NCBI GenBank assembly: GCA_030528605.1
Contig: JAUMYO010000008.1
Coordinates: 1 to 47,734, forward strand
Reading direction: 5' to 3'
DNA: 47,734 nt
Source of the DNA: Peptostreptococcaceae bacterium
Lineage (GTDB): Bacteria; Bacillota; Clostridia; Peptostreptococcales; Filifactoraceae
In this document: positions 1 through 7,520 of the stretch, one piece after another
Position numbering within the stretch: position 1 is the stretch's first letter
How the letters are laid out: the number at the start of each line of letters is the position of its first letter
The notes under the pieces: model-generated
What the model saw: only the letters and a program-made list of their open reading frames with translations
Database searches by the model: none
What the model was told of the DNA's origin: nothing
Position numbers and translations under genes: made by a program

Positions 1-531
1 TTTCCAAGTTTTTACCGATCGCCGTGTTGTTCGTTCCCAGTTGTCTGTGTGAATTCAGTGCTGAAATATTGTGTTGTATCCTCATTGTTTTACCTCCATG
101 TAAGTTCCTGAAGAAAATCCTTTTTCTTCGATGATTCGTGATCACATTTCTCCGAGCTGAACGTTCAAGTACTCTTTGATCTGCTATTAGTTTATCGTGT
201 CCTTATAGGCAATACTTAATACGATCAACAAAAACTTTTTCAATTTCTCAAAAAACATCCAACAATGACCGACCACGATGTTACAGAATCATGAACGAAC
301 ATTTTACAACACGATATTTTGAATCATATCCACGACTGTATGATAGAAGGTCGTAGGGAACGATGGCAGTAGGTCACGGATATCCGATCTCCCTGCGGTC
401 ATTGTATATCTCGTCAACCCATTCATGGAACCTACCGGAGATCTTTATCGCTTCGTTCAAAAATCAGGTTCGGTTCGTAACCCCATCGTTCCGCCGTTCC
501 AACAGAAAAAACAAAGTCCCGATCTGCAAAA
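1..531. other. Intergenic region downstream of abiEii-1
   Basis: No gene can be supported here. The only short open frame, on the plus strand at about 363-557, lies inside a dispersed repeat (357-500) and has no ribosome site. Bases 1-356 are AT-rich with no recognisable element; the window may cut a gene or regulatory region to the left. Confidence 0.5.
357..500 (+). repeat. Dispersed element RE1, copy 1 (144 bp)
   Basis: This segment aligns over its whole length with the reverse complement of 32001-32143 at roughly 80% identity by eye. Both copies begin with GGAAC and end with GTTCC, and the end regions (GGAACGATGGC against CCCATCGTTCC) form terminal inverted repeats. In this copy the left arm of the inner hairpin (after 425) has decayed, while the right arm (AAAAATCAGGTTCGGTTC, 459-476) is kept. 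It contains no gene. A non-autonomous palindromic element or a structured RNA are both possible. Confidence 0.75.
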
Positions 532-1398
532 TTATTGTTGATTCAAATTTTCCGTGATCTGTTTGAAAAAATCGGCTCCCCATAGATCGAGTTTGGAGAC
601 ATCGCGAATAAATGGTGATACATCTTGTTTTGCTTGTGCAAAATCCATACTGTCGAATCGTTCACAGAGCATTTGTTTTATATCATCAAGGGAGCTTTCT
701 TTATTTTCGTCGATATGCCCTGAATCGATCAAGCGTTCTCGCAAGTGCGGAAGATTTACCGCAGTACCTCTTGAGAGATAAAACACATAGTCATACAGAT
801 CTCTTCCCTTGATCCTCCCACGCCACGCTCGGGCAAGTACAGCATGGATCTTCCCTGCAAACAGAGATGGCAGATCATATAGATTAACTTCGTAAGGAAC
901 GGGAAGAAGTCGATACTTCCGTTCAAATGTAGCATATTTTGGCGGACTCACATCCACTTCAAATTTTATTTTAATGATCTCATTATTTGCTACCGAACCG
1001 GCAGCCTGCTTGTCAGCATAGAGCATGAGCAGATGCTCTCTCGTATTCGCTTTCAGAAAAGCAGAGCGGATAGTACTGTCTTTCGTTTTTTCTTTTTCCG
1101 TGATACCCACATTCAAGCCGAAGGATCGGATCTCTTTTTGAAGTACCGGAAAAAAATCAGACATCTTAAAATCAAGATCGATCGTCGCAAGCGAAAAATC
1201 CAGATCTTCCGAAAAACGATCTAATCCATAGAAAATACGCAGAGCCGTTCCTCCATAAAAAGCCGCTTCTTTGAAAAATCCTGCTCTGGAAAGCCCACAC
1301 AGGACGATTTCCTGCATGATCTCTTTTAACGCATTTTTTTGATCATAGAGCGTTTGGATCTCATACGCTTTGAGCATCTGTTGCAACATTTCATTCAT
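532..1398 (-). CDS. AbiEii/AbiGii-family nucleotidyltransferase toxin (first AbiE pair)
   Basis: A 288-residue cytoplasmic protein of the AbiEii/AbiGii (DUF1814-like) nucleotidyltransferase family, the toxin half of type IV AbiE systems that cause abortive phage infection. The core signature is visible: GGTALR at residues 49-54, then RFSEDLDF at 61-68, where the acidic S-E-D-L-D residues match the family's metal-binding nucleotidyltransferase motif. Length is normal for the family. The ATG lies one base after the stop of the upstream antitoxin gene (1400-1981), so the two are translationally coupled. The family transfers nucleotides to tRNA or other targets; the target here is unknown. The second AbiE toxin at 10563-11414 is only distantly related, so the two pairs were acquired independently rather than by local duplication. 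Confidence 0.88.
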   Translation of the reverse strand: MNEMLQQMLKAYEIQTLYDQKNALKEIMQEIVLCGLSRAGFFKEAAFYGGTALRIFYGLDRFSEDLDFSLATIDLDFKMSDFFPVLQKEIRSFGLNVGITEKEKTKDSTIRSAFLKANTREHLLMLYADKQAAGSVANNEIIKIKFEVDVSPPKYATFERKYRLLPVPYEVNLYDLPSLFAGKIHAVLARAWRGRIKGRDLYDYVFYLSRGTAVNLPHLRERLIDSGHIDENKESSLDDIKQMLCERFDSMDFAQAKQDVSPFIRDVSKLDLWGADFFKQITENLNQQ

Positions 1399-1399
1399 C

Positions 1400-1981
1400 C
1401 TATCGCCTCCTCATTAAGCTACAAAGTTTTTTGATGTTTGTGGCATGATATTTGTCGCTCAGTTTTGTGATCTTATCCGTCTCCAAGTTCCGAAGGTCGG
1501 ATCTCTCGATCCGAAGATCATCGAATAATAACATCGCAAGCTCTTTTGTATTTTTTACGGGACGCAAGATATACAGTTGATCGCACAGTGCCTTTTCGGG
1601 CGATGCGATACGATACCAGTAATCCCCCTCATTTTTCAGCTCAATATATAAAGGAAATGCTTCCGGTGGAACATCTCGATAGGTGAAGACCCCAAATGGA
1701 GTGTCATATCTTTTCTTTTTCTTTTTTTCAAAGGTGGCGCAGGTGATCGTATAGACAGCTTCGGGGATCATTCCGTGATATGAAAGCGCATATTCAAACG
1801 AAATGTAGGATGGTCCGTAAATGCTTGCAGCCAAAAGATGACCCGATACATTTTTGTCCGTTTCGTATAGACCCTTGGTGATCTGAACATACTCTCCTTT
1901 TTGAACCATCCGAGAAAGTTTGGTCTTTGGAGAGGCGTAGTTCTTTAATTCTTCTAAGATCATCGCCGTTGTTTTTATCAT
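1400..1981 (-). CDS. AbiEi-like antitoxin / transcriptional repressor (first AbiE pair)
   Basis: A 193-residue protein of the AbiEi antitoxin type: an N-terminal winged-helix part (residues about 1-50, with the typical 'ITKGLYET' wing around 34-41) and a C-terminal antitoxin domain with the recognisable YISFEYALSYHGMIPE stretch (about 59-74) and SPEKALCDQLY (about 127-137). AbiEi proteins bind inverted repeats in their own promoter and neutralise the adjacent nucleotidyltransferase. The start has a good ribosome site (GAGGTGAGA) and a near-consensus promoter just upstream at 2001-2029. It is first in a two-gene operon with the toxin at 532-1398. The antitoxin-first order fits AbiE systems. 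Confidence 0.85.
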   Translation of the reverse strand: MIKTTAMILEELKNYASPKTKLSRMVQKGEYVQITKGLYETDKNVSGHLLAASIYGPSYISFEYALSYHGMIPEAVYTITCATFEKKKKKRYDTPFGVFTYRDVPPEAFPLYIELKNEGDYWYRIASPEKALCDQLYILRPVKNTKELAMLLFDDLRIERSDLRNLETDKITKLSDKYHATNIKKLCSLMRRR

Positions 1982-2000
1982 ATTCTCACCTCATAGTACG

Positions 2001-2029
2001 ATTATATGCAACTTTCCGGTGAAAATCAA
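2001..2029 (-). promoter_or_regulatory. Promoter of the first AbiE operon
   Basis: On the minus strand, TTGATT (2024-2029), a 17-base spacer and a perfect TATAAT (2001-2006) lie 20 bases upstream of the antitoxin start. The AbiEi protein would be expected to bind here, but no long inverted repeat like that of the second AbiE operon is obvious. Confidence 0.75.
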
Positions 2030-2105
2030 GCATTTTTATAATTTCTATTTTGAGCTGACAAACATCGTTTGTCCTGTCAACCACCTCTGCCTTCCCCCAC
2101 AGACC

Positions 2106-2146
2106 ACATAAAACTCTACGCCCCTTCCGGATCCGTAGAGTTTTAT
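2106..2146 (-). terminator. Terminator of the sensor operon
   Basis: An 11-base stem (AAAACTCTACG paired with CGTAGAGTTTT) sits directly after the stop of the histidine kinase gene and before the AbiE operon. The A/T ends make it usable in either direction. Confidence 0.75.
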
Positions 2147-3412
2147 TTATTGTGCTTTGATCTCTTTATCGGGTATCCGTATCTCGAGGGCAAAATATTC
2201 TCCGTCCGCTACGCTCATGGATCCGCCGATGTCTTCCAGCTTTCGGCGGATCGTTTGGAGACCTTCTCTTTCGTGGATCGGATCTTGCGGTCGATCGCCG
2301 TCGTTTCGGATGCCGATCAGCAGTTCATCGCCTTCTCGGACGGCATCGATCCAAATATTTCTCGCCCGTCCGTGGATGACGGCGTTGATGACGGCTTCGG
2401 AGAAGATCTCCAAGATCAGAGACTCGGGCGCGCTGCGAAGTGTGAAGCGTTCGATATGGAGATCCGGTCCGAACGGCGCGAATACATCGATCATATTGTC
2501 GATCTTCTCGTGGAAGGTGTCTTCACGAAGGACGAGCCCCTGCTCGATGATGTCGGTGAGTTTGTCGATCTTTCGTTTGGCACTGTCTTCTCCAAATAGG
2601 ATGTGATCGATCACGCTGACATGGTAGCTGAGTTTGGTGTGGAGATGGTATTTGATCCGGAGCAGCATCTCCTGTTTTTTGTTTTCGTTGAGGTGGTCCA
2701 AAGCGTTTCGCAGTTTGTCTCCGAGCTTTTGTTGGTCGAGGGTCTTTTCTTCGAGCCGGCGGATCAGATCTTCGGCTCGGGTGATGTCGAAGCTGTGGAT
2801 CTGACGACAGGTGCGTCGTTTGAGAGGGATCTCGCTCTGCTCGAATCGCCAGTATCTGCCGCCGACCGAAAGCCGTGCGCCGGCTGCTTGGATCTTTTGC
2901 CAAAACAGATCGGCATTTCTGCTCTCGGTCCCGCAGATCGCCTGCTCGAGGGCTCGCGCTTGACCGTTTGCAAAGAGGATCCGTCCGTTTTTCTCGGAGA
3001 AGAGGATGCCTTCGGGCAGATGGTCGAGGGCTTCTTTGAGGCTGAGTACGGAGAGCCCTTCTTTGAGTCGCCGGATACGGTATCTCAGGGTGAAGATCGA
3101 TCGTACAAAGATCAGTATCAAGCTCGTCCACAGCAGCATCTCCTGTCGTTGTGTCTTGAGCTGAAATGGGATGTCGGCGGGTATATTGCCGGATCCGATC
3201 ATGCCGCGATCGAATCGGGCATACGCATAGTATAGAGCGATGAGTATGACAAGTAATGTCGCTTCCACAAGCAGGTCCGCGATCTTTTGGTTTTGTTCCG
3301 ACTCTTTGTCCAATATCAGGAGCAGAAGGGTCAAAAATTGCGATCCGGTCATCACAAAAAGGAATAGACCGATGACCGCTGTCTGTGAAGCGGTGAGTAT
3401 CGGTAGGCTCAT
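2147..3412 (-). CDS. Membrane sensor histidine kinase, HisKA_3/LytS-like, with altered H-box
   Basis: A 421-residue membrane kinase. The N-terminus has several hydrophobic segments (about 11-35, 47-65, 92-108), followed by a PAS-like segment (about 116-200), a dimerisation helix and a C-terminal HATPase domain. The ATP-site N-box is present (E339 to N343 and H347), followed by an NDGD loop near 370 and EGLQTI around 382-387. The phospho-acceptor region reads RIKYHLHTKL (252-261), matching the HisKA_3 pattern RIxxxLHDxL, but the acidic residue after the histidine (H258) is threonine. The start was set by AAAGGAGGGAG and by ATGA overlap with the upstream 811-residue gene, so the two are coupled. 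No response regulator is adjacent. Histidine kinase identity is likely; the signal is unknown. Confidence 0.75.
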   Translation of the reverse strand: MSLPILTASQTAVIGLFLFVMTGSQFLTLLLLILDKESEQNQKIADLLVEATLLVILIALYYAYARFDRGMIGSGNIPADIPFQLKTQRQEMLLWTSLILIFVRSIFTLRYRIRRLKEGLSVLSLKEALDHLPEGILFSEKNGRILFANGQARALEQAICGTESRNADLFWQKIQAAGARLSVGGRYWRFEQSEIPLKRRTCRQIHSFDITRAEDLIRRLEEKTLDQQKLGDKLRNALDHLNENKKQEMLLRIKYHLHTKLSYHVSVIDHILFGEDSAKRKIDKLTDIIEQGLVLREDTFHEKIDNMIDVFAPFGPDLHIERFTLRSAPESLILEIFSEAVINAVIHGRARNIWIDAVREGDELLIGIRNDGDRPQDPIHEREGLQTIRRKLEDIGGSMSVADGEYFALEIRIPDKEIKAQ

Positions 3413-5844
3413 ATCTCCCTCCTTTGCTTGCTCCCGATCTCTTCCGGCAACATGGCGATCCGGAGGGTCAGGACGGTCTCTTTTGCTTCTTTGTCGTATT
3501 TCGTTTGGGCGGTGAAGCCCGATCGACGGATGATGTCCAAGCTCTCCCGATCCCAGTCTTCTTCGCCAAATCGCTCCAGATAGACCGCGCATCGGCAGAT
3601 CTCTTTTCGTTGGCTGAGTCGGATCAAAACGGAGCTGCTCAGGACGGCATCCGCCTGTTTGATGATCGTGCATAGGATGTCAAAGAGGGCAAGTGCATCA
3701 TTTTCTCGGAGATGATCGCCAAAGTTGTTGATGATGTGTACGCGCATTTGGAGCACCTTGGCGCATTCTTGGATCCCATGGATGAGTTCTTCGATACGGA
3801 TCGGCTCATCGCTCTTGGCTGCGATCAACAATCGTGTCTTCCATTTGAGATAGCGGAATGAAAAGCTGATACGGTATAAAAATCGTTGCCCTTGTTGCTC
3901 CGTGGTGTTGCCCGGATCCGTCAGTCCCTGTTTTACTTGGGCAAGCTGTCGGCTGAACTGTTGTTCGATATCCTGATAGATGGCGTTTTTCCATTTTGCC
4001 GCCGCGAGCCTTGATTCGATCTCCTCTCTTTCGGCGAGCAGGTCGTTGTCTTTTTCGAGTTGGCGCAACAGGTCATGAAGTTTTCGTTGCAGTTCCCGGA
4101 TCGGGCGGATGTCGCTCCACCACAGGGTATGACCGCCGCGGATCTTTTTGCCGAAAAGCAGATATCCTCCGACCTCTTCTGCCGAAAAGTCTTCTTTTTC
4201 CTTCAGCTGTCGGATCCCGTTGTCCAAAAGCTCGGCAGGGATCTCTCGGCTGCTTCGATAGCGTATGGTGTAAGCTCGATCGAGCACGACCATATTGAGG
4301 TCGGAAACACAAAACAGGTGTTCGTAGTTCATCGTACCGCTCAGGATGCCTGCGTAGTAGCAGCTCTCGAGGAAGAGCAGATACACGATGCAGGTGGTGA
4401 ATGTCACTTCGGAATAATAAAAGAAGTCGATGCGATAAACGAAGCCCCAAGTATGGATCGCGTACAGTGCAAACGGTATGAGCAGTGCGATCCGTCTTTT
4501 GTTGCCGGGTATTTCCCGAGAAGCACCGTCCATGAGATAGAGGGTCAGGAGGATCTGCGCGGCGATGTAGATCACGATGATCGGATAGAGCGGTCCATAG
4601 CCGGCGTTTCGGTAGAGCAGGTGGTGGATGTCTTGCGTCAGGACGAGCAAGTAGAGCAGCGCGCCGAGGATCAGGAGCGGTCTCTTGAGGATCCGGAGTT
4701 TGGAGCTTGGTCTCTGCATAAGGGCGATCCTCAGCAAGCCGTGCGGTATAAAAAGGATCGGAAGATAGTAGTTGTAGCTTGCGAGCCGGTAGATGATGCT
4801 CCCTTTGTCGCTGAAGAAGGCGATCAGGCGCACGAAAAACCAACCGATCATCAGAGCGGTGATGATCAGCAGATCTTTTTGCGTTTTGGGATCGACGGTC
4901 CGAATGTACAATGTTCCTGCCCAAAACAGGATGATCAGTCCCATCCCGAGGTAGAACATCAGATGTTCGGTGCCGTCTGCCGATCCGTAGAGGCGTTGCC
5001 GGAGCACTTCGCGGCGGATGCGTGCGGTGGATGTGTCAAAAGCTTCGGAATAGGCTCGGATCGCCTCGGGATCGAGCTGTGTTCCGTAGACTTGGGTCTC
5101 ACCGGTGTCGATCGTCTGAAGATAGGGCTTCGGCAACGGTCGTTTGGACAACAGTCCATAGGTATAGACGAAGGTCCCTTCTCTCGGTATGACGATTTGT
5201 AGGTGGGGGTCTTGGCGGAGATCTTCTTCCGCCATATCGGAAAACATCAGAAGGACCGATGGAGAGATCGATCTTTGCGGTCGGTCTTCTTCGGTCATGA
5301 TATGTAGTCTGCGCTCGCGATGGAGCACTCGAAGATAACTGATGAGGGTGTCCAGATCCATCTTGCCGTCACTGAGGATGCAGTCCGCTCCGACCAAAAG
5401 CTCGTCGATGCCGTGCTGTTTGTTTATCCCAAAGCTGACCGGATGATCCAGGATGTCGTCAAAACTTTGGATCCAAGCACCGGTGGGCAGCTCCGCCGGA
5501 TCGACCAGCAGCACGAGAGCGATCTCGGTGTACGGATACCAGTGGAGATCGGGGTCTTGGGCACACATTTTCTCCGCTTGGATGGAATCGGTCCACACGG
5601 CGGTGATCCGTTCTTCTTTGAGATGTCCGAGCGGACTGCCGTATGCCGATCTTTCCGAACGCAGGATGGTCGCATAGGGAAGATTTTTTTGGACCAGACG
5701 ATAGGTGGCGGTCGGGATCTTTTGAGGCATAATGATCGTCGGCTCGGATCCTTGCACATCGGAAAGATCGGCTGACTCCGGAATAAGCGCACAAAAAAGA
5801 AGCAGTATGATCACCACTCCGCTGATAGCGTACCACTTTTTCAC
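3409..5844 (-). CDS. Large membrane sensor with extracellular binding-protein-like domain and multi-TM region
   Basis: An 811-residue protein starting at GTG with a strong ribosome site (GGGGGAGGGG). It has a signal anchor (5-22), an extracellular part of about 290 residues that resembles a solute-binding-protein fold (inferred from segments such as TAVWTDSIQAEKM and the hinge-like pattern), and then seven or more hydrophobic helices (about 310-520) like the 7TM module of some Firmicute kinases. A PAS-like stretch follows near 525-545, then a long coiled coil (about 580-650) and a cytoplasmic C-terminal domain. I see neither a phospho-acceptor H-box nor the N/G boxes of an ATPase domain, so this half cannot be an ordinary kinase. 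It overlaps the downstream kinase by ATGA, which suggests a split two-protein receptor in which this subunit senses and the other phosphorylates. Function is inferred. Confidence 0.6.
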   Translation of the reverse strand: MKKWYAISGVVIILLLFCALIPESADLSDVQGSEPTIIMPQKIPTATYRLVQKNLPYATILRSERSAYGSPLGHLKEERITAVWTDSIQAEKMCAQDPDLHWYPYTEIALVLLVDPAELPTGAWIQSFDDILDHPVSFGINKQHGIDELLVGADCILSDGKMDLDTLISYLRVLHRERRLHIMTEEDRPQRSISPSVLLMFSDMAEEDLRQDPHLQIVIPREGTFVYTYGLLSKRPLPKPYLQTIDTGETQVYGTQLDPEAIRAYSEAFDTSTARIRREVLRQRLYGSADGTEHLMFYLGMGLIILFWAGTLYIRTVDPKTQKDLLIITALMIGWFFVRLIAFFSDKGSIIYRLASYNYYLPILFIPHGLLRIALMQRPSSKLRILKRPLLILGALLYLLVLTQDIHHLLYRNAGYGPLYPIIVIYIAAQILLTLYLMDGASREIPGNKRRIALLIPFALYAIHTWGFVYRIDFFYYSEVTFTTCIVYLLFLESCYYAGILSGTMNYEHLFCVSDLNMVVLDRAYTIRYRSSREIPAELLDNGIRQLKEKEDFSAEEVGGYLLFGKKIRGGHTLWWSDIRPIRELQRKLHDLLRQLEKDNDLLAEREEIESRLAAAKWKNAIYQDIEQQFSRQLAQVKQGLTDPGNTTEQQGQRFLYRISFSFRYLKWKTRLLIAAKSDEPIRIEELIHGIQECAKVLQMRVHIINNFGDHLRENDALALFDILCTIIKQADAVLSSSVLIRLSQRKEICRCAVYLERFGEEDWDRESLDIIRRSGFTAQTKYDKEAKETVLTLRIAMLPEEIGSKQRREI

Positions 5845-5916
5845 AAGATCCCCTCCCCCCGTCGAATTTCTTGTTTTGCCTGCTTTCTATATGTATGATC
5901 TGTATCCTTGTAGCCT

Positions 5917-5946
5917 ATTATACCATAAGTGAAGGGATATGGTCAC
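5917..5946 (-). promoter_or_regulatory. Promoter of the two-gene sensor operon
   Basis: Minus strand: GTGACC (5941-5946), an 18-base spacer and a perfect TATAAT (5917-5922), about 70 bases upstream of the GTG start at 5844. Confidence 0.6.
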
Positions 5947-5972
5947 CGATCCTTATTACGGTGATCTGTATC

Positions 5973-6572
5973 TTATTCTTTTCGTGGATCCATATACATC
6001 TCTATTTCATTTTTCAGCTGCAAAAGTCTCTCATATGTCCATTTACTCGGATCCGTTTGAGGATATATCGCTATTTCATTCTTGACCTTTTCTACTATTA
6101 TCACCGGACTTTCCATAGAGTTATTATATACTGTTGCAATGTCTGCTAAAGCGATAGCATTTGGTAAAAATGACATCGTTCTCTCATATCTGGAAACGAT
6201 CTTGTCGGGTGGAACATCATGCCCTCCATTGCACACTCTAAATTCCACCCTTTTCTTATTGATCTCGGGATCAAAAGTAGTTACAAAAATAAGTCTGATC
6301 TCATAACCCAGGTCTTTCGCCTTTCTCATAAATTCCAATTTGCTCTCATGAGAAAAAACCGTTTCAAAACAAAGATCTCTCTTGTCTTTCAAACAGTCTT
6401 CTCTTAATCGTTCAGCCTTATCAAAGGCTTCTTTATCAGAAAGCTTCTCTTCTCTCTTGATGTCATCCGCATTGATATAAAGCATTGAAGAGATCCTATC
6501 TTTGTATAATTCTGTTATGGTAGTTTTTCCGCTTCCATTCGGACCGGCAAATAGTATAAGCTTCGGTTTCAC
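5973..6572 (-). CDS. Zeta-toxin-family P-loop kinase
   Basis: A 199-residue protein of the zeta-toxin/UDP-N-acetylglucosamine-kinase-like P-loop family. Walker A is GPNGSGKTT at residues 10-18. The N-terminal MKPKLILFAGPNGSGKTT, the 'YINADDI' stretch near 33-39 and the 'FETVFS' near 70-75 are hallmarks of the group. It is shorter than the streptococcal zeta toxin and closer to the ~200-residue chromosomal members. The start overlaps the stop of the small upstream gene (6572-6958), so they form an operon. By family, it could phosphorylate a sugar nucleotide or another small substrate; toxicity has not been shown for many chromosomal relatives. Confidence 0.82.
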   Translation of the reverse strand: MKPKLILFAGPNGSGKTTITELYKDRISSMLYINADDIKREEKLSDKEAFDKAERLREDCLKDKRDLCFETVFSHESKLEFMRKAKDLGYEIRLIFVTTFDPEINKKRVEFRVCNGGHDVPPDKIVSRYERTMSFLPNAIALADIATVYNNSMESPVIIVEKVKNEIAIYPQTDPSKWTYERLLQLKNEIEMYMDPRKE

Positions 6573-6958
6573 TATTCTACCACCTTGTCCACTACTTTAG
6601 TTCCATCCGGACGTAGCCAATAATGTGTTTTTCCATCGCAATGATAGGTAGAAAGCCCTTTCTCATGAGCCTCTTTAATGATCCTTCTTGTATGTTCTGC
6701 CAAAAGCCTCTCTCTTTCACTTTTTGGCAGTTCATCAAAAAATACTTTTTTCTCCGAAGGTGTCACGGAAGCAATATCTCTTCTCGAAAACTTTTCCTTC
6801 AAACTTTTTATTGCCGATCGTGCTGAATTTCTATTTATTCCGGAAAGTTTGACACAAGCCTCTTTTGTGGTCAGGGCAGTTGTGCCGGTATGTCTTTTCA
6901 AAAGCTTTACTTTTTTAACTTGAAGAGCCGTTTTTTTCCTTAACGCATTATTTCCCAT
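6572..6958 (-). CDS. Small basic protein, probable antitoxin partner of the zeta-like kinase
   Basis: A 128-residue protein with no family I can name. The start is chosen at the inner ATG because AAAGGAG lies eight bases upstream; a longer frame from 6979 has no ribosome site. The N-terminal half is very basic (RKK, KKVKLLKR) with an apparent helix-turn-helix-like stretch around 35-60 (TTKEACVKLSGINRNSARSAIKSLKEKF). The C-terminal part is mixed charged and ends with 'YWLRPDGTKVV'. It directly precedes and overlaps the kinase gene, which is the usual position of an antitoxin. It does not resemble the epsilon antitoxin. The antitoxin role is inferred from position only. Confidence 0.6.
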   Translation of the reverse strand: MGNNALRKKTALQVKKVKLLKRHTGTTALTTKEACVKLSGINRNSARSAIKSLKEKFSRRDIASVTPSEKKVFFDELPKSERERLLAEHTRRIIKEAHEKGLSTYHCDGKTHYWLRPDGTKVVDKVVE

Positions 6959-6993
6959 AACCTTGCTCCTTTCGATCATGTATATGTATTTTT

Positions 6994-7021
6994 ATTATAC
7001 CATTTTCGGCAATGTTTCAAA
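6994..7021 (-). promoter_or_regulatory. Promoter of the zeta-kinase operon
   Basis: A perfect TATAAT (6994-6999, minus strand) follows TTTGAA (7016-7021) with a 16-base spacer, about 40 bases upstream of the first gene. Confidence 0.6.
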
Positions 7022-7410
7022 CGGCTTTGATATCAGGTCTTGCTTACCGACCGTCCCTGTAATGTGTACTGCTCTGCCCCAATATCCTTCATACTATCTT
7101 ATCGACATCGTCTCGGATCCATCAAGCGTTCTCGATCACGATCTTATACTAAGATCTATCATCAACTCATTTTAGCAACAAACTCATATCCTCTCTGCCG
7201 TAAAACGGATCGATCGACAACCCATACTAATACTGAAACTTGATAGACAGTATAGAAAAATTTTCGTTCCTTATTGGATATGCTCGCAGATCGACCGAAC
7301 AGATATTTAGGAATATAACGCATAGAGATCGGATCGATCCTATATGTTCAAATAGACTTTAGTATAAAGCCCGATAGAAAGCATCGAAATATATTTATTT
7401 ATTGTATATC
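7022..7410. other. Intergenic region with a dispersed repeat
   Basis: No gene is supported between the zeta promoter and the tex terminator. The left part (7022-7225) shows nothing recognisable. The right part holds repeat family RE3 (7226-7340) and a partial second copy (7356-7392). Confidence 0.55.
7226..7340 (+). repeat. Dispersed element RE3, copy 1
   Basis: About 110 bp shared, at perhaps 65-75% identity by eye, with 13333-13460 (same strand) and the reverse complements of 27227-27335 and 38338-38452. The shared order is GATAGA(C/A)AGCAT(A)GAAA, then a TTTTC tract, an ATTCGATACGATC-like core, an 'AACAAATGTTT-GGAATAT' block and a 'CGCATA-GATCGGATC' end. A second, truncated start of the element follows at 7356-7392. 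No coding potential. Confidence 0.65.
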
Positions 7411-7440
7411 AAAAACCCGATGGAGATCCATCGGGCAAAA
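7411..7440 (-). terminator. Terminator of tex
   Basis: CCCGATGGA / TCCATCGGG forms a 9-base stem (7416-7435), followed on the minus strand by TTTTT. It lies downstream of the tex stop, beyond the 3'-end repeat at 7444-7514; a G-C rich stem plus U-run is a standard intrinsic terminator. Confidence 0.88.
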
Positions 7441-7443
7441 AAC

Positions 7444-7514
7444 AATTTTTTAGCTTGGAGTGAGCGTCTGAAATGTTTGATTTTCGAGCCGGATCACTCG
7501 GAGAGTATATGAGC
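7444..7514 (-). repeat. 3'-end element RE4 at the tex stop codon
   Basis: Directly after the tex stop (minus strand) lies GGCTCAT, a CGAGTGA block, CGGCTCGAAAATCAAACA, TTTCAGACGCTCACTCC and AAGCTAAAAAA. The same ordered blocks follow nanE (15988-16058) and glyA (36789-36863). GAGTGA can pair with TCACTC; in the nanE copy the pair is GAGCGA/TCGCTC, so the stem is kept by compensating change. Confidence 0.75.
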
Positions 7515-7520
7515 CTCCTA

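Noticed and set aside
4060-5202. Long plus-strand open frame opposite the sensor gene
   Set aside because: It is a shadow of the 811-residue gene: the minus-strand frame has GTG with a ribosome site, a signal anchor and hydrophobic helices, whereas the plus frame is rich in Asp, Gln and Arg with no domain.
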